From assembly GCF_000025225.2 (NCBI RefSeq), contig NC_013895.2, positions 1,054,001 to 1,118,000 of the forward strand: 64,000 nt of DNA, read 5' to 3'. Origin of the DNA: Mageeibacillus indolicus UPII9-5. Its GTDB lineage: Bacteria > Bacillota > Clostridia > Saccharofermentanales > Fastidiosipilaceae. A model generated the notes under the pieces. The model saw nothing but the letters and a program-made list of their open reading frames with translations, was not told where the DNA came from and ran no database searches. The translations under genes were made by a program, and so were the position numbers. Below, in pieces: positions 28,934 through 38,038 of the stretch (its first letter is position 1; each line of letters opens with the position of its first letter).

Positions 28934-30421
28934 ATGGCTGAACTGAAGCCAACCAGACTAATCAATTTTAATTATGTTTTGACGGCAGGAGAAAGCTTCA
29001 GCGACTTTCAAAATGAAGCTCTTAGTTCCATGAACTGGCACGGACTTCTCCTGCCTACCTGCCAAATAGAACCCGAACACATGAGTTTAGTCTGCCGAAT
29101 AAGTAATAAAATAAGCTTAAGCGAGCTTGGTAGAACTGAAAAACTTGACATCGGGTTTATGGTCACCCTGATAAATCATTGCGGTGAGTTATGGGCAGCC
29201 GTGGATAACAGTCAATTGGTGGCCGACAACATACTGTTTGATCCGGACTCAATATTTTTCCCGCCGGATAAACTTGATGCTTGCGAAGCCGGCTTTATCT
29301 ACTTGCCGGTATGGCAAGAACAAAACGATAATAGCCACGCCTGCGCTTTAGCCACAGGCGGTCGGCTAGGTTTGGTTGAATTGTTCTTGCAGCAAAACCA
29401 GCAGCTGAACGAGAATCAAAAAATTGAACTAATCAACGCCGCAGCTGAAAGTATGGCCGGCTTAGTCGAGTGTGTAAATAAATTGTCCTATACTGCCACC
29501 GCTCCATCGGACTTGGCTACACCTCAACCTTATTTCAACGATGTCGCCAAGACTTATACAGCCGCTCCGTCAAACCAAGCTGCGTCCCCACCTCTAAACG
29601 GAAATACTATTATACCTGCCTATATAAAAGCAGGGCAAGCTTCAACTAAAGGTAGGTTTGACGCTTTCAGCGACCACAATTATGCAGAAAATACCGGCAC
29701 AAATATTCGGAACAGAAACAGCAATCGCTACTTGGCTTTACTTATTCAAGCAGTTTATTTAGTGGTATGCCTCACCTTGCCGTTTTGGTTACCTGATTCT
29801 CACCGCAAACCCTCATTTATCGCGATAAGCATTGAATGGTTAGTGCTACTATGCCTAGATTTAAAACTGTTTGTATTCAGCCGCCGTGGACTTTTTAAAA
29901 GAAAGCCTATAAATCGAAAAACTTCGACCTCGTTCAATACCGACCGAGCAGCTAATGCACCCGAGATCCGCCAGCCTCCGCCGACCGCCAACTTTTTGCA
30001 GTTCTCTGCCATGCCTTCGGATAAAGAAGAAACAGTTAAAGCCGTGGATAATTCGTTGCTCTTCTCAGAGACCATAATCGATAAACAAGCTGCCGTACCG
30101 AACAACCCTGCTTTCATCTCACGCTCCATACCTGGGAGTTCAAATGAACGCCGTAGCGACAGAATATACATTCTAAGGAATAACTTTGTTTTGGGCACAG
30201 ACCCGATAAAAGCCGACTGCCTCCTGCCTAACCACGGCCATCGCCCCCGTTCCGTGGCGCGTATAAAGAATAATGCCGGAACATACTATATAGAACCACT
30301 AGTTCGTGACAGTGTATCCCTGAATGGGAAAAAACTAAAACCCTATACCGACTGTCCCTTGCCGAATACCGCAACCATAAGACTTAACAACACAGCTTAC
30401 TATTTTTGCTGTAACAGCTAG
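28934..30421 (+). CDS. DUF6382-like, FHA-domain membrane protein of the pilin operon
   Basis: 495 residues. The first 180 look like the DUF6382 domain that goes with Tad genes in Clostridia (LINHCGELWAAVDNSQLVADN region). Two hydrophobic segments lie near residues 273-315, then a disordered linker, and residues 410-495 form a forkhead-associated phosphothreonine-binding domain: FVLGTDPIKADCLLPNHG, RSVARIKNNAGTYYIEPL, SVSLNGKKL. Such proteins may link the pilus machine to Ser/Thr kinase signals; role is inferred. GGAGG within the pilin stop region serves its ATG. Confidence 0.75.
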   Translation: MAELKPTRLINFNYVLTAGESFSDFQNEALSSMNWHGLLLPTCQIEPEHMSLVCRISNKISLSELGRTEKLDIGFMVTLINHCGELWAAVDNSQLVADNILFDPDSIFFPPDKLDACEAGFIYLPVWQEQNDNSHACALATGGRLGLVELFLQQNQQLNENQKIELINAAAESMAGLVECVNKLSYTATAPSDLATPQPYFNDVAKTYTAAPSNQAASPPLNGNTIIPAYIKAGQASTKGRFDAFSDHNYAENTGTNIRNRNSNRYLALLIQAVYLVVCLTLPFWLPDSHRKPSFIAISIEWLVLLCLDLKLFVFSRRGLFKRKPINRKTSTSFNTDRAANAPEIRQPPPTANFLQFSAMPSDKEETVKAVDNSLLFSETIIDKQAAVPNNPAFISRSIPGSSNERRSDRIYILRNNFVLGTDPIKADCLLPNHGHRPRSVARIKNNAGTYYIEPLVRDSVSLNGKKLKPYTDCPLPNTATIRLNNTAYYFCCNS

Positions 30422-30506
30422 CGCAGATAACTGCCATGCTAACTAGCACGAACGAAAAATTCGACGATTTTTCCTTGCCAGCAGAATTGAAGAGGCCCAC
30501 ACAAGT

Positions 30507-30534
30507 AAAAAGGGACACCTACAAGATGTCCCTT
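30507..30534 (-). terminator. upp terminator
   Basis: AAGGGACA (30527-30534 complement) with TGTCCCTT (30510-30517 complement), 9-base loop, five U after it on the minus strand. Lies 40 bases after the upp stop. Confidence 0.85.
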
Positions 30535-30573
30535 GAATACGCATGTAAAAAATTTGAAATAATTTAATCTTAT

Positions 30574-31203
30574 CTATTTTGTTCCGAACAAACGATCGCC
30601 GGCATCACCTAAGCCCGGTATAATATAAGCATGATCGTTAAGCCCTTTATCAAGTGCCGCACAGAATATGGGTATATCCGGATGTTCTTTATGCAAACGC
30701 TCTACACCTTCCGGAGCAGCAATCAAGCATACAAAACGGATGTTGGTGATCCCACGTTGCTTAAGAAAACTGAGCGCAGCTGAAGCCGAGCCACCCGTCG
30801 CCAGCATTGGATCCAAAAGAATGACATCACGCTCAGTAATGTCTTCCGGCATTTTGAAGTAATATTCTACCGGCTGCAAAGTTGCCGGATCTCGATACAA
30901 ACCAATGTGCCCTACCTTTGCGCTCGGCACTAACTGAAGCATACCCTCTACCATGCCTAAACCGGCACGTAAAATCGGCACCAAAGCCATTTTTTTACCG
31001 GCAAGAACCTTGGTAGTAGCCATCCCAATCGGTGTTTCCACCTTAACTTCTTTCAACGGCAAGTCACGGGTGACCTCGTAGGCCATTAGCATTGCCACTT
31101 CCGAAACCAACTCTCTGAATTCTTTGGTTGAAGTATTCTTATCACGCATAAGTGATATCTTATGTTGAATCAGCGGATGATCAAAAACAAAAACCTTATT
31201 CAT
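30574..31203 (-). CDS. upp: Uracil phosphoribosyltransferase
   Basis: Salvage of uracil to UMP with PRPP. 209 residues. Starts [21 protein letters not shown], has [14 protein letters not shown], the PRPP motif [18 protein letters not shown], and ends near [17 protein letters not shown], all family marks. Single gene with its own terminator; a -10 of the TARACT type (31238-31243) is 35 bases upstream. Confidence 0.98.
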   Translation of the reverse strand: MNKVFVFDHPLIQHKISLMRDKNTSTKEFRELVSEVAMLMAYEVTRDLPLKEVKVETPIGMATTKVLAGKKMALVPILRAGLGMVEGMLQLVPSAKVGHIGLYRDPATLQPVEYYFKMPEDITERDVILLDPMLATGGSASAALSFLKQRGITNIRFVCLIAAPEGVERLHKEHPDIPIFCAALDKGLNDHAYIIPGLGDAGDRLFGTK

Positions 31204-31237
31204 AGTAACTCCTTATTCCGAACACAAAGTTTTTTCA

Positions 31238-31267
31238 AGTTTAGCACATTGAAGCAGGGATATGCAA
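31238..31267 (-). promoter_or_regulatory. Probable upp promoter
   Basis: Minus strand TTGCAT (31262-31267), 18-bp spacer, TAAACT (31238-31243) with extended TGC. The block GTGCTAAACTT is a one-base variant of that before metK and thiS. Confidence 0.5.
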
Positions 31268-31356
31268 ACTCAATTCATGTCCCGACAAATCCAACTCACA
31301 TTTATGTAAAGCATTTGTAATATTTCTCTAATATTTATTCAATCAAATCAATTTTT

Positions 31357-31428
31357 TGCGGATAAGTAGGATAACTATGTGAATAACCGTCTGAACAAAG
31401 CAAAATCAGCCATGCTTTTTGTGGATAA
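31357..31428. promoter_or_regulatory. Three phased DnaA-box-like sites
   Basis: TGCGGATAA (31357-31365), TGTGAATAA (31378-31386) and TGTGGATAA (31420-31428), all the same way round; the last is the exact complement of TTATCCACA, the others differ by one base. Start-to-start distances are 21 and 42 bp. They lie in the 233-bp gap between upp and the nucleotidyltransferase gene, next to AT-rich DNA. No dnaA or dnaN is near, so not an obvious chromosome origin. Confidence 0.5.
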
Positions 31429-31436
31429 CCGGTTGA

Positions 31437-32177
31437 TTACTGCCAGGTGTCCTTGATCGCGGCATAGCTTTCTACCGTGCCTATATCGATACATTTTCCC
31501 TCAATTCGATACAAGTAAATCGGTTTACGCTTATAAAGCCAAGCCGGAAATCTTCCCGGAGAATCCATGTTGTTTCCTTCCGATTCATATTGCAGCAGCA
31601 AAGGTAACGTTTCCGCTTTATAGAAGTAAGTTGCATAAACGACAATATTACTTTTAGGATTAGCCGGCTTTTCTTCAAGGGAAGTAATAATTCCTCCGGC
31701 GTCAACTTCCGCAATAGCAAATCTGCTCAACTCGTCACAGTTTTCCAAGCTTTGACCGACTACCATGTCCTTTTTCAGGCGCTTAAACGTCAAATACGCC
31801 TGCCGCAAAGAAAACTCGAACAAATTGTCACTTGCTAACACGAGAACGTCTTCCTCATAACCGAGTTGGTTTAAAGCCAATTTTAAATCACCCAACGCAC
31901 CCAAGCGAATAGATTCTTCTCCAGTACCGTCGTCCAAAACCTTTATTTGCCACGGCAAAAATTCATTCTTTAGCTTGCGAAAATAGGCATCAAAAACTGC
32001 GGCGAATTTGTGGTTGGTAACCAAAGTTACCGACGACACGTCACTTATCTCCGCTACTTTTTGTAAAAGCAAATCTAAAATTGTCTTTTCACCGACAGGC
32101 AGGAGAGCCTTAGGTAAATTTTTAGTCAACGGATAAAGGCGTGTGGCATATCCAGCCGCCAAGATGATAACCTTCAT
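31437..32177 (-). CDS. Sugar-phosphate / phosphocholine nucleotidyltransferase family protein
   Basis: 246 residues of the NTP_transferase fold. The N-terminal signature IILAAGYATRLYPLTKNLPKALLPVG matches glucose-1-phosphate thymidylyl/uridylyl and LicC-type cytidylyltransferases over its first 26 residues; VLASDNLFEFS is the metal-binding Asp region, and SLEEKPANPKSNIVVY the sugar-site segment. Substrate cannot be set: no partner sugar or teichoic-acid gene is nearby. Its ATG overlaps the stop of the methyltransferase upstream by one base, so they are co-translated. Confidence 0.8.
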   Translation of the reverse strand: MKVIILAAGYATRLYPLTKNLPKALLPVGEKTILDLLLQKVAEISDVSSVTLVTNHKFAAVFDAYFRKLKNEFLPWQIKVLDDGTGEESIRLGALGDLKLALNQLGYEEDVLVLASDNLFEFSLRQAYLTFKRLKKDMVVGQSLENCDELSRFAIAEVDAGGIITSLEEKPANPKSNIVVYATYFYKAETLPLLLQYESEGNNMDSPGRFPAWLYKRKPIYLYRIEGKCIDIGTVESYAAIKDTWQ

Positions 32178-33469
32178 TATTTATTACCTCGATTATTTTT
32201 ATTTATTTTGTTAAATTGGTCACTATATTTGCGGCCAGCCCTTGAGGTTGGCGGTGCATAAGGACGAGATGTTTTGCGGAAAAATTGGTAGTAGCGGCAA
32301 GGAATCATGCCGTTGTAAAGTTTACGTTGTTTATCGGCGAAAAAACCTATTGCCTGTTCCGTATTCTCATCCGCAGTTATGAGATACAACTTGGTATGCG
32401 GCCTTAGTCCCGTACCAGTAAAGAACACCCTGCCGATGGCTTCCGATAACCGATGCGCTGCTGCCGCGTCAAGCAGCCGTTCACCATAAGGCGGATTAGT
32501 AACAGCAGTAACATAAGGCAGTTCAAATTTTTCTTGCAAATCACTGATACTTTGAGTTTGAGCATCTGCCGCCGCAAACTTTATAAAATCAGCCACTCCG
32601 GCCCGCTCGGCGTTGGCTCTAGCAATTCGTATCGCCTGCGGATCAATATCGGTACCGTAAAAAAACGGCGTGTCCGGCGGCGTTAAGTCCACTTTGCTTT
32701 CAGCGTCCGCCCGAGCACGGTCAAAATCAGCCTTCGCAAAAAAGCGCAAACGCTCACCGCTGAAATTGCGCCGCATGCCCGGGGCCATACCAGCAGCTTG
32801 CCGCGCCGCTTCAATAAGTATTGTTCCAGAACCGCAAAATGGATCCCAGAGCAACTCATCACCGAAAGGCTTGAAATGGGTCAAAGCAAGCAACGAGGCA
32901 GCCAAAGTTTCCTTAAGAGGAGCCATATTCGCTTTTATTCTATAGCCGCGCTTATGTAAACCGTCCCCAGTCGTATCGAACCGCAAACTGAACTCATCTT
33001 CCATAAATGAAAATTGCAAGCGCAAGTCTTGAATTTGCGGGTCTTCTTTTAAAATTGTTTCTTTCGGCAAATTGTTAGCACGCAGTACACGCGAGATCAC
33101 CGCCTTTTTGATGATACTTTGGCAAGCCGGGATGCCGAACAATTTTGATTTACGCGAATATCCACCCGCAACAGTAAAAGCACTCCCGGGCACGATTATG
33201 TTCTCCCAAGGATAATTGGTGACCGTTTCAAACAATTGGTCAAAGGTGGTTACTTCGGCGCGCAAAATTTCCACTTCAACCCTTTCGCCGCAAGCAATAT
33301 TGACATTTAATTCAGCCACACTGCGTGAAACGGCTGCCCAATCATCGGCAACTTTAAGGAAAACTTGGCCGTCTCTTACTTCAATGTTGGTGCGAGAAAA
33401 ACCTAATCTCTGTATTTCAGCAGACACCAAAGCTTCCACTCCAAGCAAAGTCGGCAAAACTATGTACAT
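32177..33469 (-). CDS. THUMP-domain RNA N2-guanine methyltransferase (RlmL/TrmN-like)
   Basis: 430 residues. An N-terminal ferredoxin-like/THUMP region (residues 1-160, ATLLGVEALVSAEIQRLG-type start) is followed by a Rossmann methyltransferase: LLWDPFCGSGTILIEAARQA, FYGTDIDPQAIRIARANAE and the catalytic TNPPYGERL. This is the YpsC/RlmL-like class that modifies rRNA (G2445 in E. coli) or tRNA. A basic tail (SRAGRKYSDQFNKINKNNRGNK in part) ends the protein. ATG 33469; upstream lies the long gene-free region. Confidence 0.88.
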   Translation of the reverse strand: MYIVLPTLLGVEALVSAEIQRLGFSRTNIEVRDGQVFLKVADDWAAVSRSVAELNVNIACGERVEVEILRAEVTTFDQLFETVTNYPWENIIVPGSAFTVAGGYSRKSKLFGIPACQSIIKKAVISRVLRANNLPKETILKEDPQIQDLRLQFSFMEDEFSLRFDTTGDGLHKRGYRIKANMAPLKETLAASLLALTHFKPFGDELLWDPFCGSGTILIEAARQAAGMAPGMRRNFSGERLRFFAKADFDRARADAESKVDLTPPDTPFFYGTDIDPQAIRIARANAERAGVADFIKFAAADAQTQSISDLQEKFELPYVTAVTNPPYGERLLDAAAAHRLSEAIGRVFFTGTGLRPHTKLYLITADENTEQAIGFFADKQRKLYNGMIPCRYYQFFRKTSRPYAPPTSRAGRKYSDQFNKINKNNRGNK

Positions 33470-34190
33470 ATATCGCTACCCTCACATCCAAGCATATTGT
33501 AAAATATTTCGACTAAAGTTTATCATAATTCTCATTCGTCTGTCTGATTTCGCACACAACCTTACCACCTAGGCCGACATTAGCCCACAGGCTTAACGGC
33601 AAATTTTTCTTTCTGTCCAAGGGCAAGGCGCAATAAGTATTACCATTGTCAAATCAGAGCCAAAATTTGTCAAGATTTCATAAATTAATTTCTCGCAATT
33701 ACCGTAAATTCAAGTAAAACGAATAGCCTCTGCCTAGTTTTAACAGAGGAGATGCCCAAAAATTGCTAGCTCCTCGTCAGAACAGCTACCAGGGGCAAGG
33801 CGAATGTACTTCTGCAGAACTGCATCTGTTCACCAAAGTGATTTGACAGGTGCTGCTATTTTTCGTAGGCAGTGAACCGTTGAGCAATTGACTGCCGGCA
33901 GCACAGCATGGTAACTTACTTTAGTTGTGGTGAAGAAAAATTGCCGCAAAAGCCTTGCCAGCAGCCAAAACCAAGGAACAGATAGCCACCAAACCAGGCA
34001 AATTATCAAATAATCTGCATAATTTAAAGTTAATTATATGCAGCAAAAACCTGACCACTAATAAAAACGTATTTCGTAGTTAACATTAGCGTAACAATTT
34101 ATTTTCCATTTAGCTTTATAGTAAACATGTAAATTACACACTGGCCGATTTTTTAAAAGATTACGCACAATTATTAAGTAGGTAAATGCT
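33470..34190. other. Gene-free 720-bp region with stable hairpins
   Basis: No reading frame of coding quality on either strand. Two plus-strand hairpins stand out: CCTCTG/CAGAGG around 33728-33749, and a longer one at 33821-33853 with GCATCTGT pairing ACAGGTGC and an inner TCAC/GTGA, followed by TGCTATTTTT. The part 33720-33960 is GC-richer than the AT-rich 33980-34180 that precedes the XRE gene. I tried RNase P RNA, tmRNA, 6S RNA, SRP RNA and T-box signatures and recognise none. It may encode a structured RNA. Confidence 0.35.
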
Positions 34191-34436
34191 ATGAGAATTA
34201 ATTATAACAAGTTGTCATATCTTTTGAAAGTTTACAGAACTGCCCGTAATCTCTCACGAACCCAGATGGCAGAACTGCTAAATCTAAATAAAACCGTATA
34301 TTCGCGCATCGAAAATGCCCAGGTGCATATCGATCTCGACCTTTTGATAGTTATTGCCGAAGTTATGGGTTTGCCTCCGGTCACTCTCTTCGGTTATTTG
34401 TGCGATTATAACGAAGTAGCTTGCTTTGAATGGTAG
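34191..34436 (+). CDS. Small XRE-family DNA-binding regulator
   Basis: 81 residues, nearly all one Cro/C1-type helix-turn-helix: LLKVYRTARNLSRTQMAELL, then NLNKTVYSRIENAQVHIDLDLL as recognition helix and following helix. No sensor domain. The AT-rich upstream DNA and the 48-bp gap to mutM suggest its own promoter. Targets unknown; it could act on the adjacent mutM or its own gene. Confidence 0.85.
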   Translation: MRINYNKLSYLLKVYRTARNLSRTQMAELLNLNKTVYSRIENAQVHIDLDLLIVIAEVMGLPPVTLFGYLCDYNEVACFEW

Positions 34437-34484
34437 TTTTAATATATTCTTAAAACACTATCATCTGAAAAGCGAGGGGTACTT

Positions 34485-35327
34485 ATGCCTGAATTGCCGG
34501 AAGTTGAAAATATCCGCCGCAGTCTTGCGCCACATTTGTTGGATGAGTATTTAACGTTGAAGCAACCGTTTCATCCACAGGTTTGGATCAATCCGGGTGA
34601 TCTGCCGTGCCGTGATGTTAAAGTGACCGCCATTAACCGACGCGGCAAATACTTGGACTTCGTTCTCGACAGTAACCTGCATTTGGTGGCGCATTTGCGG
34701 ATGACCGGGCGTTTCACTTATACGGAAGATTTAGCTTCTCCCTGTCTGCCGCATACGCATGTGATATTTGCTGTTTCGCATTCCGTAGGTTTGCCTGCAC
34801 ATGCAGAGCTGCGATATTCTGATCCTAGGCGTTTTGGGAGGCTCATTCTGCTGAATGACACTGAGCTTAAAAGCTATAAATTCGGTTATAATTCACTAGG
34901 AGCCGAGCCGCTAAGCCCTGACTTCACTCCAGCTTACCTGCTAACAGCCGCCAGCAAACATCCACACGCTAAAATCAAATCCTTTTTGTTGGATCAAACC
35001 GTTATCGCCGGGTTGGGGAACATATATGCTGACGAGATTCTATACGCCTGCCGGCTGCACCCCTGTATACCGGTCGGAAGTATCTCCGAAGCGGCTTGGG
35101 AACAAGTGGTCAACGAAACTATACGCCTACTTTCATTATCGATCGCCAACCACGGTACGACTTTTCGTGACTACCGAGATGGTGACGGCAAACGAGGTGG
35201 ATTTCAATCTCTATTATGTGTCTACGGACGGGCGGGGCAAGCTTGTCCACGGTGTAACGGTATTCTTGCAACTACGCGCATATCAGGTCGCAGCACCGTG
35301 TATTGCCCCCAGTGTCAAGCCATGTAA
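34485..35327 (+). CDS. mutM: Formamidopyrimidine-DNA glycosylase
   Basis: Removes 8-oxoguanine and Fapy lesions and nicks the strand. 280 residues: PELPEVENIRR at the N-terminus with the catalytic Pro2 and Glu3, RRGKYLDFVL, HLRMTGRFTY, the helix-two-turn-helix (DQTVIAGLGNIYADEIL) and the C-terminal zinc finger C-x2-C ... C-x2-C (ACPRCNG ... YCPQCQ). Ribosome site GCGAGGGG. The loop after the H2TH is normal, so it should be active. Confidence 0.97.
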   Translation: MPELPEVENIRRSLAPHLLDEYLTLKQPFHPQVWINPGDLPCRDVKVTAINRRGKYLDFVLDSNLHLVAHLRMTGRFTYTEDLASPCLPHTHVIFAVSHSVGLPAHAELRYSDPRRFGRLILLNDTELKSYKFGYNSLGAEPLSPDFTPAYLLTAASKHPHAKIKSFLLDQTVIAGLGNIYADEILYACRLHPCIPVGSISEAAWEQVVNETIRLLSLSIANHGTTFRDYRDGDGKRGGFQSLLCVYGRAGQACPRCNGILATTRISGRSTVYCPQCQAM

Positions 35328-35399
35328 TCTCTGCTGCTTTGTCGGCCGTTTGGTATGGAGTCTCATCGTTTGGTGAACATTTTCGTGTTCTGGCGAAAT

Positions 35400-35454
35400 T
35401 TGTCGTTTTTTGACGAAACTTGTCGGTTCCCTCCCTTGCTCATCTGTTTAAACT
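35400..35454 (+). promoter_or_regulatory. 0A-box-like array and -10 of the prepilin peptidase gene
   Basis: TTGTCG (35400), TTGACG (35410), TTGTCG (35420) at 10-bp steps; decayed units TTGGTG (35370), TTTTCG (35380) and CTGGCG (35390) keep the same phase. The middle unit reads TGACGAA, a full 0A box. TAAACT (35449-35454) follows after 23 bp. Third of the three Tad loci with this layout. Confidence 0.7.
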
Positions 35455-35498
35455 CAACCTAAGATGATAATCACGGTTGAGAGGACGGATATCTGGCA

Positions 35499-35978
35499 AT
35501 GGATGTTTTTCTTTGTTTATTATTAGTGTACTTGCTTTACAGGATCGCTTTGGAAGATGCGTTAACCTCCCGAGTTCCGCTTATTTGGCACGGCCTGCTC
35601 GGCACGGTCGCACTTGCCCTATGTTTTCTTTCTCCCGTCGCCATTAAACAACTCAGCCTTTTCCCTCTTCATTTAATTGTCGGTTACATTATTTATCGCT
35701 TAAATGGCTGGGGTGGCGCAGACAGCAAACAACTACTTTGCAACGGCATCATCTTCGGGACGTTGCGCACCTATTTCACGCTAGCGGCTGCCTTAATCGG
35801 TGTCATATTGTTTATCACAGGAAAAGCTGGAATATTCTTGTGCCGAAACATCTATTTGGCCAAGATCAAACATACCGTGAAACCTACATATTCATTATCA
35901 CTAAGCAGCAAAATTCCTTTACTGCCTTTTTGGCTAATCAGCCTAGGTTTAAGCTTTACCATCTACCCCGGAGCATAA
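35499..35978 (+). CDS. A24-type prepilin peptidase (TadV/CpaA-like)
   Basis: Membrane aspartyl protease that removes the leader of the Flp prepilin. 159 residues, the short form without the methyltransferase domain. The two catalytic aspartates are visible: Asp20 in LEDALTSRVP and Asp75 in the GGAD motif (LNGWGGADSKQL). Four or five membrane segments. It is 6.5 kb from the pilin gene and 27 kb from the ATPase, with no other pilus gene beside it; the shared upstream array ties it to them. Confidence 0.85.
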   Translation: MDVFLCLLLVYLLYRIALEDALTSRVPLIWHGLLGTVALALCFLSPVAIKQLSLFPLHLIVGYIIYRLNGWGGADSKQLLCNGIIFGTLRTYFTLAAALIGVILFITGKAGIFLCRNIYLAKIKHTVKPTYSLSLSSKIPLLPFWLISLGLSFTIYPGA

Positions 35979-36107
35979 AATTTATACAAAATTGCAAATA
36001 TATGATTTGTGATAGTGAATTACTAATAGTAAGAGAACAATCGTTGTGCTAAAATACTACAAACCGGCTGAAACAAATCTGTATCAACCAAATTGTGAGG
36101 TAGCAAA

Positions 36108-37505
36108 ATGTTAAATTTAACCGAAGAAGCTAAACTTTCGCTTGATGAACTGATGAAAGTACTTGCCGCTAGCCATTCCGCCTTTCATTCCACCGCAGCT
36201 CTGGTCAAAATGCTCAAAGCTGCCGGATTTAACGATTATACGGCAACCGGGATTACGAAGATGGAACCCGGCATGAGAGGCTTTATAACCCAAAACAAAT
36301 CTGCTTTAATGGCCTTCCGTATCGGAGAAAAACCGTTGGAAAATGGTTTTAAAATTGTCGGTGCTCACACGGATTCACCGACTTTGCGAATTAAGCCTAA
36401 CCCGATCATAGAACGTGAGGGATGCCTGCTCCTAAATACAGAAGTGTATGGCGGCCCCATTTTGAACACTTGGTTCGACCGCCCCCTTTCCTTGGCCGGG
36501 CGCATCGTTTATCGTAAGGATGGGAAATTGCGTGATGAGTTGATCGACTTGGTTGACCCATTGCTAATACTCCCTAACTTAGCCATACACATGAATCGCA
36601 AAGTAAACGAAGGCGAACCGATAATACGACAAAAGATGCTTCTGCCGGTTATAGCTCTGGCCGATTCAGTAGAAGATTTCGGACGTACCGTCAATAATTT
36701 TGGTAATGTCGCTGGCACCGATGCCGATGTCCCGGCCTCGAAGCAACAAAATAAGCTTAACAAACTAAAGCTCATCGAAACCATCTGTGCCGCCAAGCTC
36801 GGATGTCCAAGCGAGGATATCATAGACTATGACCTATACGTATACGACATTCAGCCTCCCTGCGTCGTTGGTCTGAATCACGAATTGCTCAGTAGCCCGC
36901 GTCTGGACAATGTTGCCATGTCGTTTGCAGCGGTAAGTTCGCTGATCAAGTCAACCTCCGCCACGGCAACTTGTGTCGCCTTTGCCTCAGACAATGAGGA
37001 AGTAGGAAGCCGCTCACGCCAAGGAGCCGCTTCCATGTTTTGTCGCGACATGCTCGAATCTTTATTTTTGGCCTCAGGTGGCGATCGGCTAGGATTCTTA
37101 AACTGTCTAAACAATTCTTTTCTAATTTCCGCCGATCAGGCTCACGCAGTGCATCCTCATTATCCTGAAGTTGCCGATCCAGTAAATCATCCACGGATCA
37201 ATCATGGACCGGTTATAAAATTGGCCGCCAACCTTTCTTACGCCACCGATGCCGGATCAGCCGCCGTATTCAAAGAACTGTGTCGTCAAGCTGAAGCACC
37301 GTTCCAATATTTTGTCAATCACAGCGATCGTCCGGGTGGCTCAACTATCGGACCGATCAGCACCGCATATCTGCACTGCCCAACAGTCGATATCGGCAAT
37401 GCTATTTGGGGAATGCATTCGGTGCGTGAAACCGGTGGTGTAGCAGACACTTACATACTGATCAAAATTTTGCGTAATTTTTACAGTAATAATGGCATAA
37501 TTTGA
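36108..37505 (+). CDS. M18-family aspartyl aminopeptidase
   Basis: Cytosolic dodecameric zinc peptidase that takes acidic residues from peptide N-termini. 465 residues. Metal ligands are in VGAHTDSPTLRIKP (His), SPRLDNVAM (bridging Asp), SDNEEVGSRS (catalytic Glu and metal Glu) and SADQAHAVHPHYPEV (Asp and His); the last His is near SVRETGG in WGMHSVRE. No signal peptide. Single gene before the tRNA-Gly promoter. Confidence 0.95.
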   Translation: MLNLTEEAKLSLDELMKVLAASHSAFHSTAALVKMLKAAGFNDYTATGITKMEPGMRGFITQNKSALMAFRIGEKPLENGFKIVGAHTDSPTLRIKPNPIIEREGCLLLNTEVYGGPILNTWFDRPLSLAGRIVYRKDGKLRDELIDLVDPLLILPNLAIHMNRKVNEGEPIIRQKMLLPVIALADSVEDFGRTVNNFGNVAGTDADVPASKQQNKLNKLKLIETICAAKLGCPSEDIIDYDLYVYDIQPPCVVGLNHELLSSPRLDNVAMSFAAVSSLIKSTSATATCVAFASDNEEVGSRSRQGAASMFCRDMLESLFLASGGDRLGFLNCLNNSFLISADQAHAVHPHYPEVADPVNHPRINHGPVIKLAANLSYATDAGSAAVFKELCRQAEAPFQYFVNHSDRPGGSTIGPISTAYLHCPTVDIGNAIWGMHSVRETGGVADTYILIKILRNFYSNNGII

Positions 37506-37525
37506 CTGTATGCCAGATTGCAGTG

Positions 37526-37553
37526 TTGACGAATACTGAAACTCGGGTATAAT
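37526..37553 (+). promoter_or_regulatory. tRNA-Gly promoter
   Basis: TTGACG (37526-37531), 16-bp spacer, TATAAT (37548-37553), 12 bases before the tRNA. A strong consensus promoter. Confidence 0.85.
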
Positions 37554-37565
37554 AGTAGTGTTCGC

Positions 37566-37639
37566 GCGGGTATAGTTCAATGGTAGAACATCAGCTTCCC
37601 AAGCTGAGAGTGGGGGTTCGATTCCCCTTACCCGCTCCA
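37566..37639 (+). tRNA. tRNA-Gly (anticodon CCC)
   Basis: Cloverleaf: acceptor GCGGGTA with TACCCGC, D arm GTTC/GAAC, anticodon stem TCAGC/GCTGA with loop TTCCCAA so the anticodon is CCC, T arm GGGGTTCGATTCCCC. The discriminator T and CCA are encoded. Reads GGG codons. Confidence 0.96.
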
Positions 37640-37684
37640 CTATTTTTGTACGTTAGTAAGGCAAAATAGAACCGATCATTCGTC

Positions 37685-37713
37685 TTGACACATTTATCGT
37701 TAGTAGGTATAGT
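37685..37713 (+). promoter_or_regulatory. HU gene promoter
   Basis: TTGACA (37685-37690), 17-bp spacer, TATAGT (37708-37713), followed by TAGGAGG before the ATG at 37750. Confidence 0.85.
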
Positions 37714-37749
37714 ACAACACGAAATTATTTCCATAGGAGGAAAATCAGA

Positions 37750-38025
37750 ATGAAGAGAAATGATTTAATTGCGTCCATTGCTAAGGCCGCCAATTTAACC
37801 AAGAAAAGTAGTGAGGAAGCCTTAGACGCAGTTCTAAACACAATCTCTGATGCCTTAATCAAGGGCGACAAGGTCATTCTTACGGGTTTCGGCACCTTTG
37901 AAGTAAGAGCAAGAGCTGCTCGTAAAGGGCGCAATCCCGCAACCAAAACCGAAATTATGATTCCTGCATCCAAATCGCCTGCTTTTAAACCAGGCAAGCG
38001 CTTAAAAGAACAAGTAAACAAATAA
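37750..38025 (+). CDS. hup: HU-family nucleoid protein
   Basis: 91-residue DNA-bending protein. [19 protein letters not shown] at the start, [25 protein letters not shown] with the family signature [20 protein letters not shown], and an ending in [13 protein letters not shown]. Flanked by its own promoter and terminator, as expected for a highly expressed gene. Confidence 0.98.
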   Translation: MKRNDLIASIAKAANLTKKSSEEALDAVLNTISDALIKGDKVILTGFGTFEVRARAARKGRNPATKTEIMIPASKSPAFKPGKRLKEQVNK

Positions 38026-38038
38026 AATTTATGCATCT

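Noticed and set aside
31357-31428. Chromosome replication origin
   Set aside because: No dnaA, dnaN, rpmH or gyr genes near, and only three boxes; kept as a DnaA-site candidate only.
35026-35376. 116-codon plus-strand frame overlapping the end of mutM
   Set aside because: It is in another frame of a well-supported mutM, with no ribosome site or homology that I recognise.
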